From assembly GCA_004154925.1 (NCBI GenBank), contig QJNS01000239.1, positions 53,368 through 117,367 of the forward strand: a stretch of 64,000 nt of DNA. Direction: 5' to 3'. Origin of the DNA: Monosporascus cannonballus (Eukaryota > Ascomycota > Sordariomycetes > Xylariales). The notes below the pieces were generated by a model. The model saw nothing but the letters and a program-made list of their open reading frames with translations, was not told the origin of the DNA and did not search any database. The position numbers and the translations under genes are program-made. Below are positions 36,229 to 49,412 of the stretch, piece after piece. Each line of letters starts with the position of its first letter. The first letter of the stretch is position 1.

Positions 36229-37895
36229 ATGGAGCGACTTATAAAAAATGGGAACATAAATTTAGCCGTTTAAGCTAAAAAAAATAAGACTAAAACTATT
36301 TATAAAAAGATTAGTTCTATTGATAATATCCCACATTCCACCTTAAAGATGCGATATAACGGTATACGCCTCTGAGACCATATTATCCTTCTTTTATAAA
36401 AATTAATGCCGATCGAAAACAATCGATTGTCGAACAAGTCCTTAACATAAATACGCGAATGTTTTTTTATCCGACTTTAATGCGCTAAAAATAAAACAAA
36501 TTTATTACTTACGTAACGGGTTCTAATTTGCGTTAAGATTAATTAAGTATTTAACATTATTAAACGACAAAAAAAAAACTTAAAACGCGTTTAAATTCAC
36601 CGAAAACTTACTAAAGGGTTTTATATAAAATTCCAGAAATGTTTCGAATATAATTTAAGCTTATCCGAATTATAATCGTAAAACGTGGTATCGCAAAAAA
36701 AAAGATGTTTAGAATTTCAACGAAATGAGATTTTTATTAAGATTTTTTAAAATAGCAAATATAATTATTATTAATATTAAAAGCGTAAAAAACTTAGATA
36801 AGTCTAGTAAGAAATTAGGAAGAATTTATAATAATATAAGCCGTTTATTTTTTTAGGCTGGGCTTTAGCGTAATTTATTATTTTTATTAGGAAAAATTAC
36901 TTTTTTCGTTAATTCGCCGATAACCCACATTTATCCGATTAAAGGTTTGATATAAACGAAAACGGCTGGATAATAAATAACCTAAATTTAAAATAAATTA
37001 AATATTCCGACAAATATATTGAAACGCGTATCAATAGTTCGAAACGTTTCTTTGTCCTCGACGGTTACGAAAGCCATTATTTGATCGAATTTGAAAATTA
37101 TTACGCGAATAACGGTATTATTACGCCTTATATACCTGCCCATTCTTTCTATCGACTTTAATCCCTCGACGTATCCTATACTTTCGCATTAAAATGCGCT
37201 TATTCGCTATTTATCGAAAATTTTATATGGCGGTATATTAGTTATATCTCCAAAATGGATTTTATCGCTGGTTTTTATAACCCGTTCAAAATTGCTATAA
37301 CGACCGATAATATCAAATCCGGATTCGCAAAAACGGGATTTGTTCCATTCGATCTTAATCGCGCTCTTTCTTAATTAGAAATTCTAGTTGTATCTATACT
37401 GACCGTTTCGCCGCTGACCTTTGCCGATTCCGCTATATCCCTACCTGCGAAAACTCTTAGAAATATTATTAAAACGATTCGACGAGGACGTTATTTACAA
37501 AGAAAAATCAAATCTCATTAAGGTAGTTTGCCAATAAAAATAATTAAATCGGTTAATTTATTACTAAAAGCTAACTTTATACTTTTGTGCGAAATCGCTT
37601 TCTTTCGGAAGAAAAATAATTACTGCCGCGAAACGAACTATGTCGTTAATAAATGCCGAAAAATCAAAAATATACGTTGTTTTTAAAAAGAAATGCTTAT
37701 TATAAAAGATATAAGTTTTTATTATTACGAAAGAAGGTAGTAATAAATAATCGCAATTAGTAGCGGCTAAAAGTAGTCGTCGCAAAAAGGTTTCGACGAA
37801 AAAAACGGAAATATGGCGTTTGCAATAAGCCCGGACATGATGCGCGTATTTATAAGAAAACTATGAATACGTTTAACGATAAAAACTCCGATTAA
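36229..37895 (+). pseudogene. Fot1/pogo-type DDE transposase, degraded
   Basis: A Tc1/mariner-superfamily (pogo/Fot1 group) transposase relic. It starts MERLIKNGNINLAV at 36229. A helix-turn-helix part follows (IPHSTLKMRYNGIRL), then the segment before the catalytic core (IN, stop, VFNIIKRQ at 36538-36570). The first catalytic motif reads NFNEMRF near 36713, where the family has NFDE, so the first Asp is Asn. The second Asp is intact in VLDGYESHYLIEFENYY (37054-37104), and the LDV motif with the third acidic residue also survives. KSGFAKTGFVPFDLNRALS is the typical end of the core. Near the C-terminus VCNKPGHDARIYKK matches the zinc-knuckle tail often found in fungal Fot1 proteins, its last Cys replaced by Tyr. 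At least three frame changes and many stops occur. Flanking inverted repeats were not found. Confidence 0.85.
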
Positions 37896-40800
37896 TTTGA
37901 ATTAATTTATTATGTTATAATTATTTTATTTGAATTTGTTATCGCGAAATGCCAAAAAGTATCCAGCTTATTTATATATTAATTTTACTTATATTGAAGG
38001 TTATATAATTATTATGAACGAATTTGTTTAACAACTTTATGTTATTTAATCCTTTCAATAAAATCAATAATTACTTTATAAATATTATTTAATTATTATG
38101 TTAACTATTTCTGTTTAAATATCGGTTTAAAGGCAATAAATAGTCGAAATACGAAACGTAATACCTAAATATTGTTAAACCTGTTCTAAAATGTCGAAAT
38201 AAATTACGTAGCGTAATATGATATAATTATAATTAAACTATAGTATAACTAATATATATCGAAAAAGGTATATCCGCAAAAATACTTATAGATATATTCG
38301 TTATGGTAAGGACATAACGTATTTCGGTAAATTTATAAATTATTGTAAAAATAGATTCGTAAATATCTTCAAATACTTTTAGAAAAGGAAAAAGCCGATA
38401 TAATTTTCGGAAATATTATGCCATAAGTAAAATAGGATAAGTAAAAAGTCGAAAAAACCAGTCCACAAAACTTTAAGGGTTTTAATATAATGGTAAAAAT
38501 AATAGCTTTATACGAACGTAATAATATTACGAAATAAACATAATTAATACTGAGTTTACTATAAGAATTTATATATTTTATACCGTTTAAAGTACTTCCT
38601 AAGTATTATGGTATAATTATAATATAATATTTACAGTTTTAAAAATTCGTTATTAAACATAAATAATTTATTTTAATATATATACGCCTTTATATTATTT
38701 GATCTTTAATTTTACCAACTTTAAAGGTTTTGTAAATATTTAATTCAAATTATTTATAAACCGGATTTATTGAAATTATTAAAATATTGCTGGCTAATAT
38801 CGATAATCTATACGCGTTATTAATAAACACGTTTGTCGGCTAATTAACGTTTATAACGTAGGTTTAAAAACGGCTTTTTATTATTCGGATAAAAATATCA
38901 TCCGGAATGTGTATGTTATTTTATCGTTAATAATATTTTGACGGTCCGCAAATTCAGCTTTAAATTAATGCAATAACGTAATTAAAATTAAAATATTTTC
39001 CCTAGTTTATAAAATATTTAAAATGGAAAGTTATTACGGAAATTCAGATAACATATTAAACGGTAATTCAAATGTTTTATAATTACGCATATTATAAATT
39101 ATTACAATCAGTAATAATTTATATAATTTCATTTGTTTTCTGTAATTCCGAATACCATTTTGCAAAAGCTTAATACTAATTAATAGTTTCTTAATATAAA
39201 TCTTATAGTAATATTTTTTTAAAATTGTATTTTGCTAAAAATAAAAACCATGAATCGTAATATACTTCATATATTATATTTTAAAAATATATTGCTAATA
39301 CATAATTACAAATAATAACTTATGAACCGGTTTTATATTAAAAGTTATCATCTAATTAAAGTAATGCAGTAGAAAACCATTATATTATTTTTTGTTAAAG
39401 GGTAGTATTATTTCGCTTTAATTATTAAGATAATTAAACGTTTTGTAATTAATAAAACACATTTTATAAATTATCGGTAATAATTTACAAAACAGAAAAA
39501 AAGTATAATTTTCCTAATATTCTGAAAGCTTTTTATTTCTAAATAGTGTTTGTTTTAATTAAATTTATAATAATACCGTTATTAAGAATTATTAGGCCTA
39601 AATAACCTATATTTATAACGTTAAATCTGTATTTGTATATATTAATTATTAATTTTACGTTTATTAAATAACGGATTAATTTGTATACGGAATTCTACAA
39701 TTGGTTTTTATCTTTAAATTATTATTAAAATAAATTATTATATTTTTATTTAAAAAATGGTTAATATATAATTAATATCATATCAAAAGTAATTCGAAAT
39801 ACTTATTATAACAAAATTGATAACAAAATACTCGAATACTTGAAATCGAATTATAAAGGTTATTTTTATTTATTTTCAAAGGTAATAGGTAAATGATTAG
39901 AAATTGTAAAGATATCGAATTTCGAATATATCCGCGCCAATAAAAAACATTTTAAAGATTTTAAATTAAAAAAATAGAATAATGGTTTTTTACTTCAACG
40001 ATCTTCAGTTTACGGTTATTCACGAAAATAGGTAATTAATTTTCTGGCTTTTTTACGAATAAAATAAATATTATTGACGAATATTTACTAGGCAGAATAC
40101 AACATTTTTCAAAGAATTATTAATATATTTCCGTGCTATGAGTGATTTCTAAAAACATATATCTTATATACGGTAATATAAAGCTATTTAAGCCGGAAAG
40201 AATTCCTTTTTATGATCCAAAAATTAATATAATAACAAAAAATTAAGGTTATATAAAATTAAATATCTCAATTAAATCGTAATATTCTAATAATAATGTT
40301 TTGGAAATTTCGCTTATTATTATTAGTAATTTACGGTCGAAATACTTTTGAATATTCTTTCGGTTGGGCGGAATATTTAAAGCGTTTCGGTTATTTAATT
40401 ATAAAAAATTCGTATTTTAAGCGAAATTATATTTAAATTAATATTATTATCTTATATAAATATATTATATAAAACCGTAATAAACGCTAATAACGTCTCT
40501 TTTATAAATAATATTTACGAAAATAAGGCGGTAATTTGGCGTAATATATTTATAAAAACGAAAAATTTAATTGGAAGTATAAAATGTATAACTATATTTT
40601 TTGACGAGAAAATGTTAAAAGTAATCTTGGAATAATATTAAAACAGTTTAAAAACTTCCAATAAAAAGTTAAAATATCCGTAACTCAATTTATATAAAAT
40701 GGTACTATACAAACTTTCCTAATAAAATCGATTACGGCTATATTTGTTGTTTTATATTATTAAATTTAAGAATTTAAGAAATTAAGAAATTAGCCAATAA

Positions 40801-41094
40801 AGGATATTATTATAACGAGCAAAATTATTATCGATAAATCTTATACACAAATATCTGTAATATATTACAAACAGCGCCGGTAACATCATGTTATTACTAA
40901 ATTATAAATAAAACGAAAAATATATATTAAAATTCATCAAATGTACAAACAAACATAATTTATTATTATGGTAATAATTTTAAAAATATTTGTAATCACG
41001 ATTTATTCTGAAATTTAAAGTTCTTTTATTATATCGCGCTAGGATTTCGTTACGCCGTCCTAAACATTATGTTAATTATTATAAATTACGGACG
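37896..41094. other. AT-rich, nothing recognised
   Basis: About 3.2 kb of degraded DNA between the pogo relic and the second gypsy copy. No open frame or repeat partner was identified. The pogo element's 3' inverted repeat should be near the left end but could not be picked out. Confidence 0.45.
41090..41094. repeat. Possible target duplication GGACG of second gypsy copy
   Basis: GGACG before the left LTR versus GGAGG (47903-47907) after the right LTR, 4 of 5 identical. The mismatch is C/G, not a RIP-type change, so the duplication is probable but not proven. Confidence 0.5.
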
Positions 41095-41447
41095 TGTCAT
41101 GACCCAACGAGCCACGGTCCCCGGAAACGGTCTGTTACGACCCAACCGCAAATGCGCGGTAGGGCAGGTCACGTAATGGATCACCAACTTACTGGTGGTA
41201 AGCCAGTAAGCCGGATCGCCAATTTACTAGTGATAAGCTAGTAAGCCAGGCCAAGATATATACGTTTATTATATCCATAAATGAAATAACTTTAATTCAT
41301 AATATAATATCGTTATTTAAAATATTTTTAATATTACGAGATGTAATAAGATTTTTTTATTTTTTGCTTAGTTTTTTATGGTACTTTTGTTAATATAAAT
41401 TCGTATAACTAAGGTTTAATAATTAGTTAGACCGTTTAACCGTTATA
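41095..41447 (+). repeat. 5' LTR (353 bp, two 35-bp hairpin units)
   Basis: Begins TGTCATGACCC and ends ACCGTTATA. Two 35-bp units lie at 41178-41212 and 41213-41247. Each contains an inverted repeat such as CTTACTGG-TGGTAAG-CCAGTAAG. The half after 41255 is shared with the other gypsy-family LTRs; the first half differs from the nested copy's LTR. Confidence 0.9.
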
Positions 41448-44400
41448 CGTTATAAGTTTTTGTTTAGTAATACCGTTAGATTCTTAATAATATCGCCGAT
41501 GTTATATTTACCAGCAAGCAATCCGAAAAGCCTATTTAGCAGGTCTCTGATAACCCGGATACTGAAATAGAATCCGAAAAGAAATAACTTCGCCTTTTTC
41601 GCGAAAAAGTTTTTTAACGTCTGAATACCATAAACGAACGTATTATTGAGCTAAAAAGAAATAATAACGATCATACGACGTTTTTTTAAGCCGCCTATAA
41701 GAAACTTAAGAAAAAAAAAATCTCCCGAAACCGGAAAGCCCTTTCGAACGAGCCAGGTTATTCAGCTGAATTTTACTAAGGACGCAGGAAAAGTCCTTAA
41801 GCTTTGTAAACCAGAATTCTTTAACAGAACCTTAATTAATTTATAACTATTTTTAACTTAATACTAAGTATATTTCGGGTATTTTCCTATTCGATTTGTT
41901 ATACTTATTGTGGGAATAAACTTTGCAATCGGACGATTTACCGGAAATATAGCTATTTAATTCGAGCCCGTTATGAAAAAGTACGTTATTTTGCCAGGTA
42001 AAAAACGAAACCTAAAAATAATGCAAATTTATAGCGATTACGAATAATTAAAATAAATATTAACGAAGGTTTTCGGAATAATAAACGAAAAAATAAAGGC
42101 CTAAATGAAAATCTCGCAATTACGACAAAAGAGATTAATATTCAGTTACGGCAGCATACTAATTCAGTTAGCCGTTAAGCTAAATTAGGAATAGAAAATA
42201 TTAATAGTTAAGTTTTTCGACGGCTTGAAAAGAGATATTAAAAAAGTTGTTTATATTTAATCGACCTAATTATATATCGGATTATATCGTTATAGTAATT
42301 AACATCGACGACCGACAATACGTATACCGTATTAAAGGCACCAAAAAAACGATAACAAATCTCGATATATCGCCAATACTAGCGTTCTTCGACGTAGTAA
42401 TACTTTTTCCTGCATAGAACCAGGACTTATGAAATTAAAAGCTATTTATAAAAAGAATTAAAGCTAAACCAAATATTTTAATGAAACAAAATGGAATACA
42501 AGGTAACGTAATACAAAACTCCCAAAAAACCCTATTAAAATAATTGAAAACTAGTACCTAAAGAATAATTTAAAAAAAACAAAAAAATGGACGTTAACTT
42601 ATTAATATAATTTAACATAAATATATACCAAGTTCCCCATAACAAAAAATCTGATAAAAAAATATACGAAACCAAAAAACTGGCTTCATAAATATTACGA
42701 CCATAATAAAAAGCATTCTAAGGATAATTACGCGAATATTAGTATTAAATAGAGAAATTTTATCCCGGAACCCATATTCGATACGGCAAAATATATGCCA
42801 TATATTGCCGACAACGAAAATATCCCGGTTCCGAAAAATGGAAATAATATATGTACGGACGAATTACCCGCATATATTATAAGGGATTCAATTTTCCAAA
42901 TCGTATCGGAAATAACAAAATCAATAAATAATAATATCGACATTTTCGATTTATAGCCCCAAAAGATATATAGCAATTAGTCGAAACAAAAAGCTGGCCC
43001 GAAAAAAAGTAATATCCGTAAGAAATCCCTTTTTATTATTATTAATAATATAATTATTAAACGGAAAAGAGGTATATCGAGTATATAATAAAAGAACATT
43101 ACTAAAAGATTATTACGGATCTTTATTTCCAGTTAATATTTATTATAGCCCCTTACGAAAAAAAGCCTATCAAAGAAATACATTAATTTATAGGCGAATT
43201 TTCGAACGATTTTTAGGATAACGCATACTAAGATATAATTACAAATGTAAAAAAATAATTTATTCAATATGGAAAAAGATTTTAACAAACTTAAAAGCCA
43301 TTAATACGCTTCGAAGAAATAGTACGCTAGCAATAACGATAAATATAAAAGCTTAACGCGTTAAACGTAAAAATGCAAATAAGGTTCGATTAATTTAAAT
43401 AGTAATTAAAAGAAAAAAGTTATTTATAAAAAGATTACAAAATAACGAAACCTAAAGAAGTTAAAGGGAACCCCTAAAAAGGGCTTTAAACGCAACGATA
43501 AAAGCCGTTAATAACCTTATTATTTTGAATACACAAATTAAAACGTATTGGTATACCGTAATAGTAAATTATAAAACTTTGGGCGGTAATTATATTATAC
43601 CAAATATGATTAATAAACTTAAATAGTTATAAAGATATAAATTAAAACCTTACATAATAACATGTGCCGAAAATTAGGAATTCGTTTATAATAGCGGAAA
43701 AACTATACGCAAAATTAATTACCTCAAGAGTTTTATTTAAAGACAATACCAAACAATTAATTTCGATATCGTTCCATTTGGGAATTACGATACGATTTTA
43801 CACTTACAATAAATATGCCAATATGAAGTTTTGATTAATAACGAAACTAGCCGCGTAGGGTTTATTTTATATTTTATTAGCAGATAAAAAAATAAGATCT
43901 TAATATTCGATCGAAAATGGTAACGAATATAGGCATAAGGATACGACAAAAACCTTATTATCTAAAAGAATAAAACATAAGAAAAAAAATGAGCATCCAA
44001 AAAAGGATATGATATATCATTTTTATGATTAAAGCGAAACTAAAATAACTAAATACTAATCTAAAATAACAACAGCTCCAAAAATTAAAAAACTTAACCA
44101 ATATACCATTACAGTATCAGAAATATAAGCAATTCTTCAAAAAAGAGTTTAATATGAAATTACTAGAACACGACGAATAAAATTTTAAGATAATCTTTAA
44201 GAAAAAATCCTTAACAAAGTTTTACCCCATTTACAATCTTAACGGAAACGAATTACGTACTTTTAAAAAATACTTGGAAAAATTAGTTACAAAAAAAATG
44301 AATTCGACCTTCGAAATCATTAACAAAATACCTTATATTTTTCGTACCAAAAAAAACGAAAAATTACAACTTATAATTCAGTATTAACAATTAAACAATA

Positions 44401-47400
44401 TCATTATTAAAAATACAATATAATTACCCCTGATCACAAATATAAAAACCGACAGTACGGAACCAAATATTTTACGTCATTCGATATCAAAAATAAATAT
44501 AACCTTAGTAAGATTAAAAAGGAATAGGAATAAAATAGTTTTTAAAACGAAATACGGATTATTTAAGTATTTAATTACGTTAATAGGATTTACAAATGTA
44601 TTAATAACTTTTCAACAGAAATTAAGTATATATTACAAAAATACCTTAATATTTTTATCGTATATTATCTTAATAATATTTTTATTTTCTTAAAAACGAA
44701 AAAAACGTAGGCAAAATATGTTCATGAAGTTCTTTAAATTTGCAAAACGTAAAGGTACTTATTAAAGCAAAAACAAGTTAATTTTATATATAAAACATAA
44801 AATATCTGAAATATATTATTACCCCAGGACATATTAGGATAAACCTTTAAAAAATCGTTTCGGTTACACAATGGCAAACGTTATCAACAGTTAAAAAAAC
44901 ACAAACATTTTGTGGATTCGCTAATTATTACAGGAAACTTATTCGAAACTTTAGCAAAATAATTATACATTTAACGAACTTTAGGAAAAAAAAATTAAAT
45001 AAACGTCCGAAACAGAGAAAATGTTTTAAAATATTACGTATGTAATTATTAATAAGCTAGTATTAATTATATACGATTTAAACCGCCCCGTTAAACTAGA
45101 AACCGATATTTCGGATTACGCGTTAAGCGTAATAATCGGATAACGAAAAGATTAAAGCATATTATATCTTATTATATATTTTTCGTATAAATTAAAAGAA
45201 ACCGGATTTAATCATAGTATTGTAGATACGAAATTTATAATTATTATTAACGTATTTCGAAAATTTAGGTATTCCTTAAAAGAAAATGTATATTAGGTTA
45301 AAAATTATACGGATTATCAAAATTTGACCCAATTTATTACGACCAAAAAATTTACAGGACGATAATTTCGTTACGCGGAAAAATTGGCGAACTTTGATTT
45401 CGTTATTATTTACAAAGAAAGTTCGGAAAATAACAGAATAAATATTTGAAAAAAAAATAATCAAATATCAAAAAGTAATGAATTAAAACTAGCCATATAA
45501 TTTTAAATACCATTATAAAAAATATTTACGCCCGCAAAAAATTACGATAATTCGAGAATTACCTTTTGATATATAGCAGAAATTCCAGCAATATAACGAC
45601 GGTTTCCTAAAAAATCAAAAAACGGACAAAATATAAATTTCAAAAAAATACAGGAAACCTTTAATACGAAATATAAATAAATATCAGTTATATAGATATC
45701 TGAAGATCCATAAAACAATAGAACAATTTCGACGTACCTATTCCATTTTTAAAATAAAATTAACCGTATAGAAAATTATATAGCAATGTGATATTTGCGC
45801 TAAAACGAAAGCTCGACGATACAAACCATATGGAAAATTATAGCAATTATTAATCGTAAAGTAATTATAATATTTAATTATATTCGATTTTATTATTAAA
45901 CTTTTTATATTAAAAAACCCAGTTACGTGAATATATTATAGTAGTTCTTTCGTAATCGTCGACCGATATACGAAACGTTCTTATTTCTTATTATATTCTA
46001 AGGATCCAAACGCCGAATTATAACATATATTTTTTTCAAATATATTTTTCGCATATACGGATTATTAAGAAGAATTACCCTATATTAAAATCGATATTTT
46101 TATTTAATTTTTGGCAAAGCTCTATAATACAGATCGGCTTGAATCATAAATCATCTAGCGTATTTAAATTTTAAACAGATAAATAAATAAAACGAATAAA
46201 TTAAAATTTAAAAACTTATTTATAATAATATATTAATTACGAACAAAATAACTAGGTTAACAAATTACTTAAGACTTAATTAACTTAAAATATCAATTAT
46301 TACCAAACTATTAAAATAATATCTGCGAATGTAAATTTTGGTTTTATTTTATATATATAAAAAAGAATACGCGATAACGATTCAATTAAAGTCGAAATAT
46401 TCCTTATGTCGAAATAATTATCATTATTATAATAAGAAATAGAAATAGAACGAAAATTCGTACGTAATCAGATAAAGAAGTATTACAATTAAAAAAAGCT
46501 AAAAAAATTAACTTTCGAAAAAAGAAAAATAATTTGCTTTGTTACCAAAAATATTTAAATAAAACGACTTAGCAATATATGCGATTTTAAATATATTGGT
46601 TTATATAAAATCACTAGAAAAATCTCAGAAACTAATTATTAATTAGAACTTTTACTAAAAGTTAAATTTTCTTTAATAATTTACGTTTTTTATTTAAATG
46701 AATTGCAGATATAATTAAAGTATATACGGCAAAAAACGATATAAAATAGAAAAGGAATAAGCGTATAAAGTGGATAAAGATTTTAATATAGGGAAATAAA
46801 ACGAACTTATTTAATACCACATTAAGCAAAAGAATTACCCGGATTCCGAAAATACTTAAGATCCTGCCAAAAACCTTATTGGCGCTTAACGTTTATTAAA
46901 GAGTTTTTACTAATAATAACGGAATTACCAGAAATAATAATATTTTAATTTATAAGATACAAGCAAAAAAGCTCTGAGTTTACTACGTTTTAATTAATAA
47001 CGTTTATTTTATTTAAAGCTTATTTTTCGAACATAGACTTAAATTTTAAATAGACAAAATCGTGAAAATCGTCCAAAAGCTAAGAAATACGATTAACAAA
47101 TTTCGTACCTTGAGATTAATAGTATTAGCGTTAATAACTTATAAGAAAAAAACGCGCAAAAACTTTAGATAAAGGTTTTCTAACCGTTAGCTTTTCTTTT
47201 TTTAATTTTTTCGATTTTGTAATATAACGATTAATTATGGAAACTGGAATTTTTGTTCCGTTATATGATCGATTTCGACGAACATATTCTTGATAACGAA
47301 AAATCCCGTTTAATATTTGATAATTAAGTTACCGAAAAAGATTAAAAAAAATTACGTCGAAACTGTCAAATTTAATTAAATTTGTTAAAATAAGTCGTTA

Positions 47401-47515
47401 TTCGGATTTGCCGGAACGACGCTTAGATATATCAGAAAACATATTGAAGAAATGTAAAAAGCTTACGAAAAAAAAGAAATTCTTAAGCGCAAAAATTTGT
47501 AAAGGGAAAAGATTA
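41448..47515 (+). pseudogene. gag-pol remnant with chromodomain, second copy
   Basis: Reverse transcriptase lies at about 44330-44720. It begins FRTKKNEKLQLIIQY-like, and the catalytic loop at 44666-44677 reads YLNN where active enzymes have YLDD: both Asp codons have become AAT, the G-to-A change of RIP. RNase H at about 45060-45450 has DLNRPVKLETDISDYALSVI. Integrase at about 45540-46400 has VIVDRYTKRSYFLLYSKD, its first catalytic Asp (GAC at 45961) still intact. The chromodomain at 46761-46908 shows YPDSENT, stop, DPAKNLIGA with Trp codons turned into stops. It cannot encode an active polyprotein. The frames visible on the opposite strand here are shadows. Confidence 0.88.
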
Positions 47516-47902
47516 TATTATAATTTAACGAATTACGGTTTCCAGCAACGGTTTGTTATAACCGAACACAAATGCGCGATAAGGTAGGTTACGTGATATA
47601 TTACTAACTTACTGGTAATAAGCCAGTAAATCGGATCACCAACTTATTAGTGGGAAGCTAGTGAGCCAGATCGCAAATTTACTGATGGTAAGCCAGTAAG
47701 CCGGGCCAAAATATATACGGTTATTATTTCCATAATTTAGATAACTTTAACTTGCAATATAATATCGTTACCTAAGGCACCCTTGATAATACGAGACGTA
47801 ATACGATTCCTATATCTATTGCTTAGTTTCCCACGATATTCCTGTTAATATAAACGCGTACGACTAAAATTTAATAATTAATTAAACAGCCTAGCCGTCA
47901 CA
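47516..47902 (+). repeat. 3' LTR (387 bp, three 35-bp hairpin units)
   Basis: Begins TATTATAATTTAACG (RIP-changed form of TGTCATGACCCAACG) and ends CTAGCCGTCACA. Three 35-bp units lie at 47598-47632, 47633-47667 and 47668-47702, one more than in the 5' LTR, which explains the length difference to within one base. Confidence 0.9.
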
Positions 47903-47907
47903 GGAGG

Positions 47908-49412
47908 CCGATAAAGACATATAGAACAACAATATTTTTTTCTGTAATATATATAAAGGTTTAACATATACTAGTATTACTTTTTTGGTTAAAAATTTAT
48001 AAAGCTTAATTTTAAATATTACTTAATTTAATTGCATAATTTCGGACCCGGCAAACGCCGAAACGTTCGACAAATATTACAATACCGTTTTTATTAATAA
48101 TTTGGCTTTTAATTTTAAGGTTGCGGACTATCCGGTTAGTTACATTATTAAAAAATATTTAAATATCAGAATCTACCCCTTGTGGTTTTGGGGCCGGAAT
48201 ATTATATTTACGGGACAAAAACTTTTTATAACATTCTGTTAACTTTTTGTTATAATGCAATAACGCGTAAAACTAGCAGTTGCCTGTTTTAATCCACTAA
48301 ATATATCAAGCTGCCGTCAAAATTAATAAACGTGGTTAAATTTTCTTAAAAAATCAAAAGTCTTTATAAACTTAACTTGATATATTATATAGGTTACGTT
48401 ATTTTGGAACTACGGTTCAAAATTTACAAGTTAAATGGTTATATTATCGATATTATCGCGTATACACATATTAAAATCACCTTAAAACCGTTAAATTAGA
48501 TATATAATATACTTTGCAGCTAATAAATGAACGTTTCGCTTATTAATAAGCTTTAAGCATATTAATGAACGTTAATTAATACATTTCTCATAACAGAATA
48601 TTAACTCTTTAATATTACCTTTAAAAATAAACGGTTTAAAACAGTAAAACCGGTAATTTTTCGTTAGTTTAAAAAGTATATCGTAATTCTTTTATAAATT
48701 TAACAATAATAAATTATAAGAATATTTTAAATAAAATATTAACGCATGATAATAACGCACTCATAACAATTGTAATTTACTATAATAACCGTTTTACGAC
48801 AACTATGTATTTTTGTAAATAGGAATGTTCGAAAGCGGATTATTTTGTTTATTATAACGATTATTTTACGGTGGTCATATATTTACGAAATCAATTCCGT
48901 TTGGTGATAAGCTAATTAATTATAATTAGGCGGTTACAGAATTAACGGCGTTTATATAATAAATATTTAACCTATCGTTTTAACTGTTTTACATTCGTAA
49001 ACTATTTCTAAAACTGAATTTTTTTTATATTTTCGATATTAATAAATTTTCTTAAAAACCATAAAAATTGTTTTTAATATTTTTTGAAATTATTTATACT
49101 ATTCGAAAAAGCGCCTTAATAGTATAATACAGTAAAAAGCCATATTATAATAACAGTCAAATAAGAGAATTCGAAAAGAGAAAATCCTTGAAATTTAGAG
49201 GTCGGAGAAATAACATTACGTTAAAACTTTGTCCGTAGTCAAAGGCGGGAGTATTAATATCCGTATTATTCTTTGAGGTTAGAAAAACTGGGAAAAGTAT
49301 GGCGAAAAGGTAACGTAATAACGGCGGACCAGGGACGCAGTATGATAATAATTATGGCGAAATTATATCGATTACTATAATTTTATTGAGGTGCACTAAA
49401 TCATTACGGCGT
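47908..49412. other. AT-rich with one unrecognised coding-like stretch
   Basis: A frame open from 48027 to TAA at 48240 reads DPANAETFDKYYNTVFINNL and further on IYPLWFWGRNIIFTGQK. It has no ATG start. Its amino-acid mix is less AT-driven than its surroundings, which suggests an old exon or transposase piece. I recognise no family. The remainder, including a CG-containing patch at 49195-49420, holds nothing assignable. Confidence 0.35.

Larger units (their letters stand above)
41095..47902 (+). mobile_element. Chromodomain Ty3/gypsy element, second full-length copy, dead
   Basis: A 6.81-kb element with LTRs at 41095-41447 and 47516-47902 and an internal region of 6068 bp, almost the same as the nested copy at 12286. 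The same gag-pol-chromodomain order is present, and the two internals align along their length. It is less mutated than the nested copy: the first 130 bp of its left LTR are of normal GC, and several catalytic residues survive. Confidence 0.92.

Noticed and set aside
42728..42976. Minus-strand frames at 42728-42976 and 45276-45464
   Set aside because: They lie opposite the gypsy gag-pol remnant and are shadows of it.
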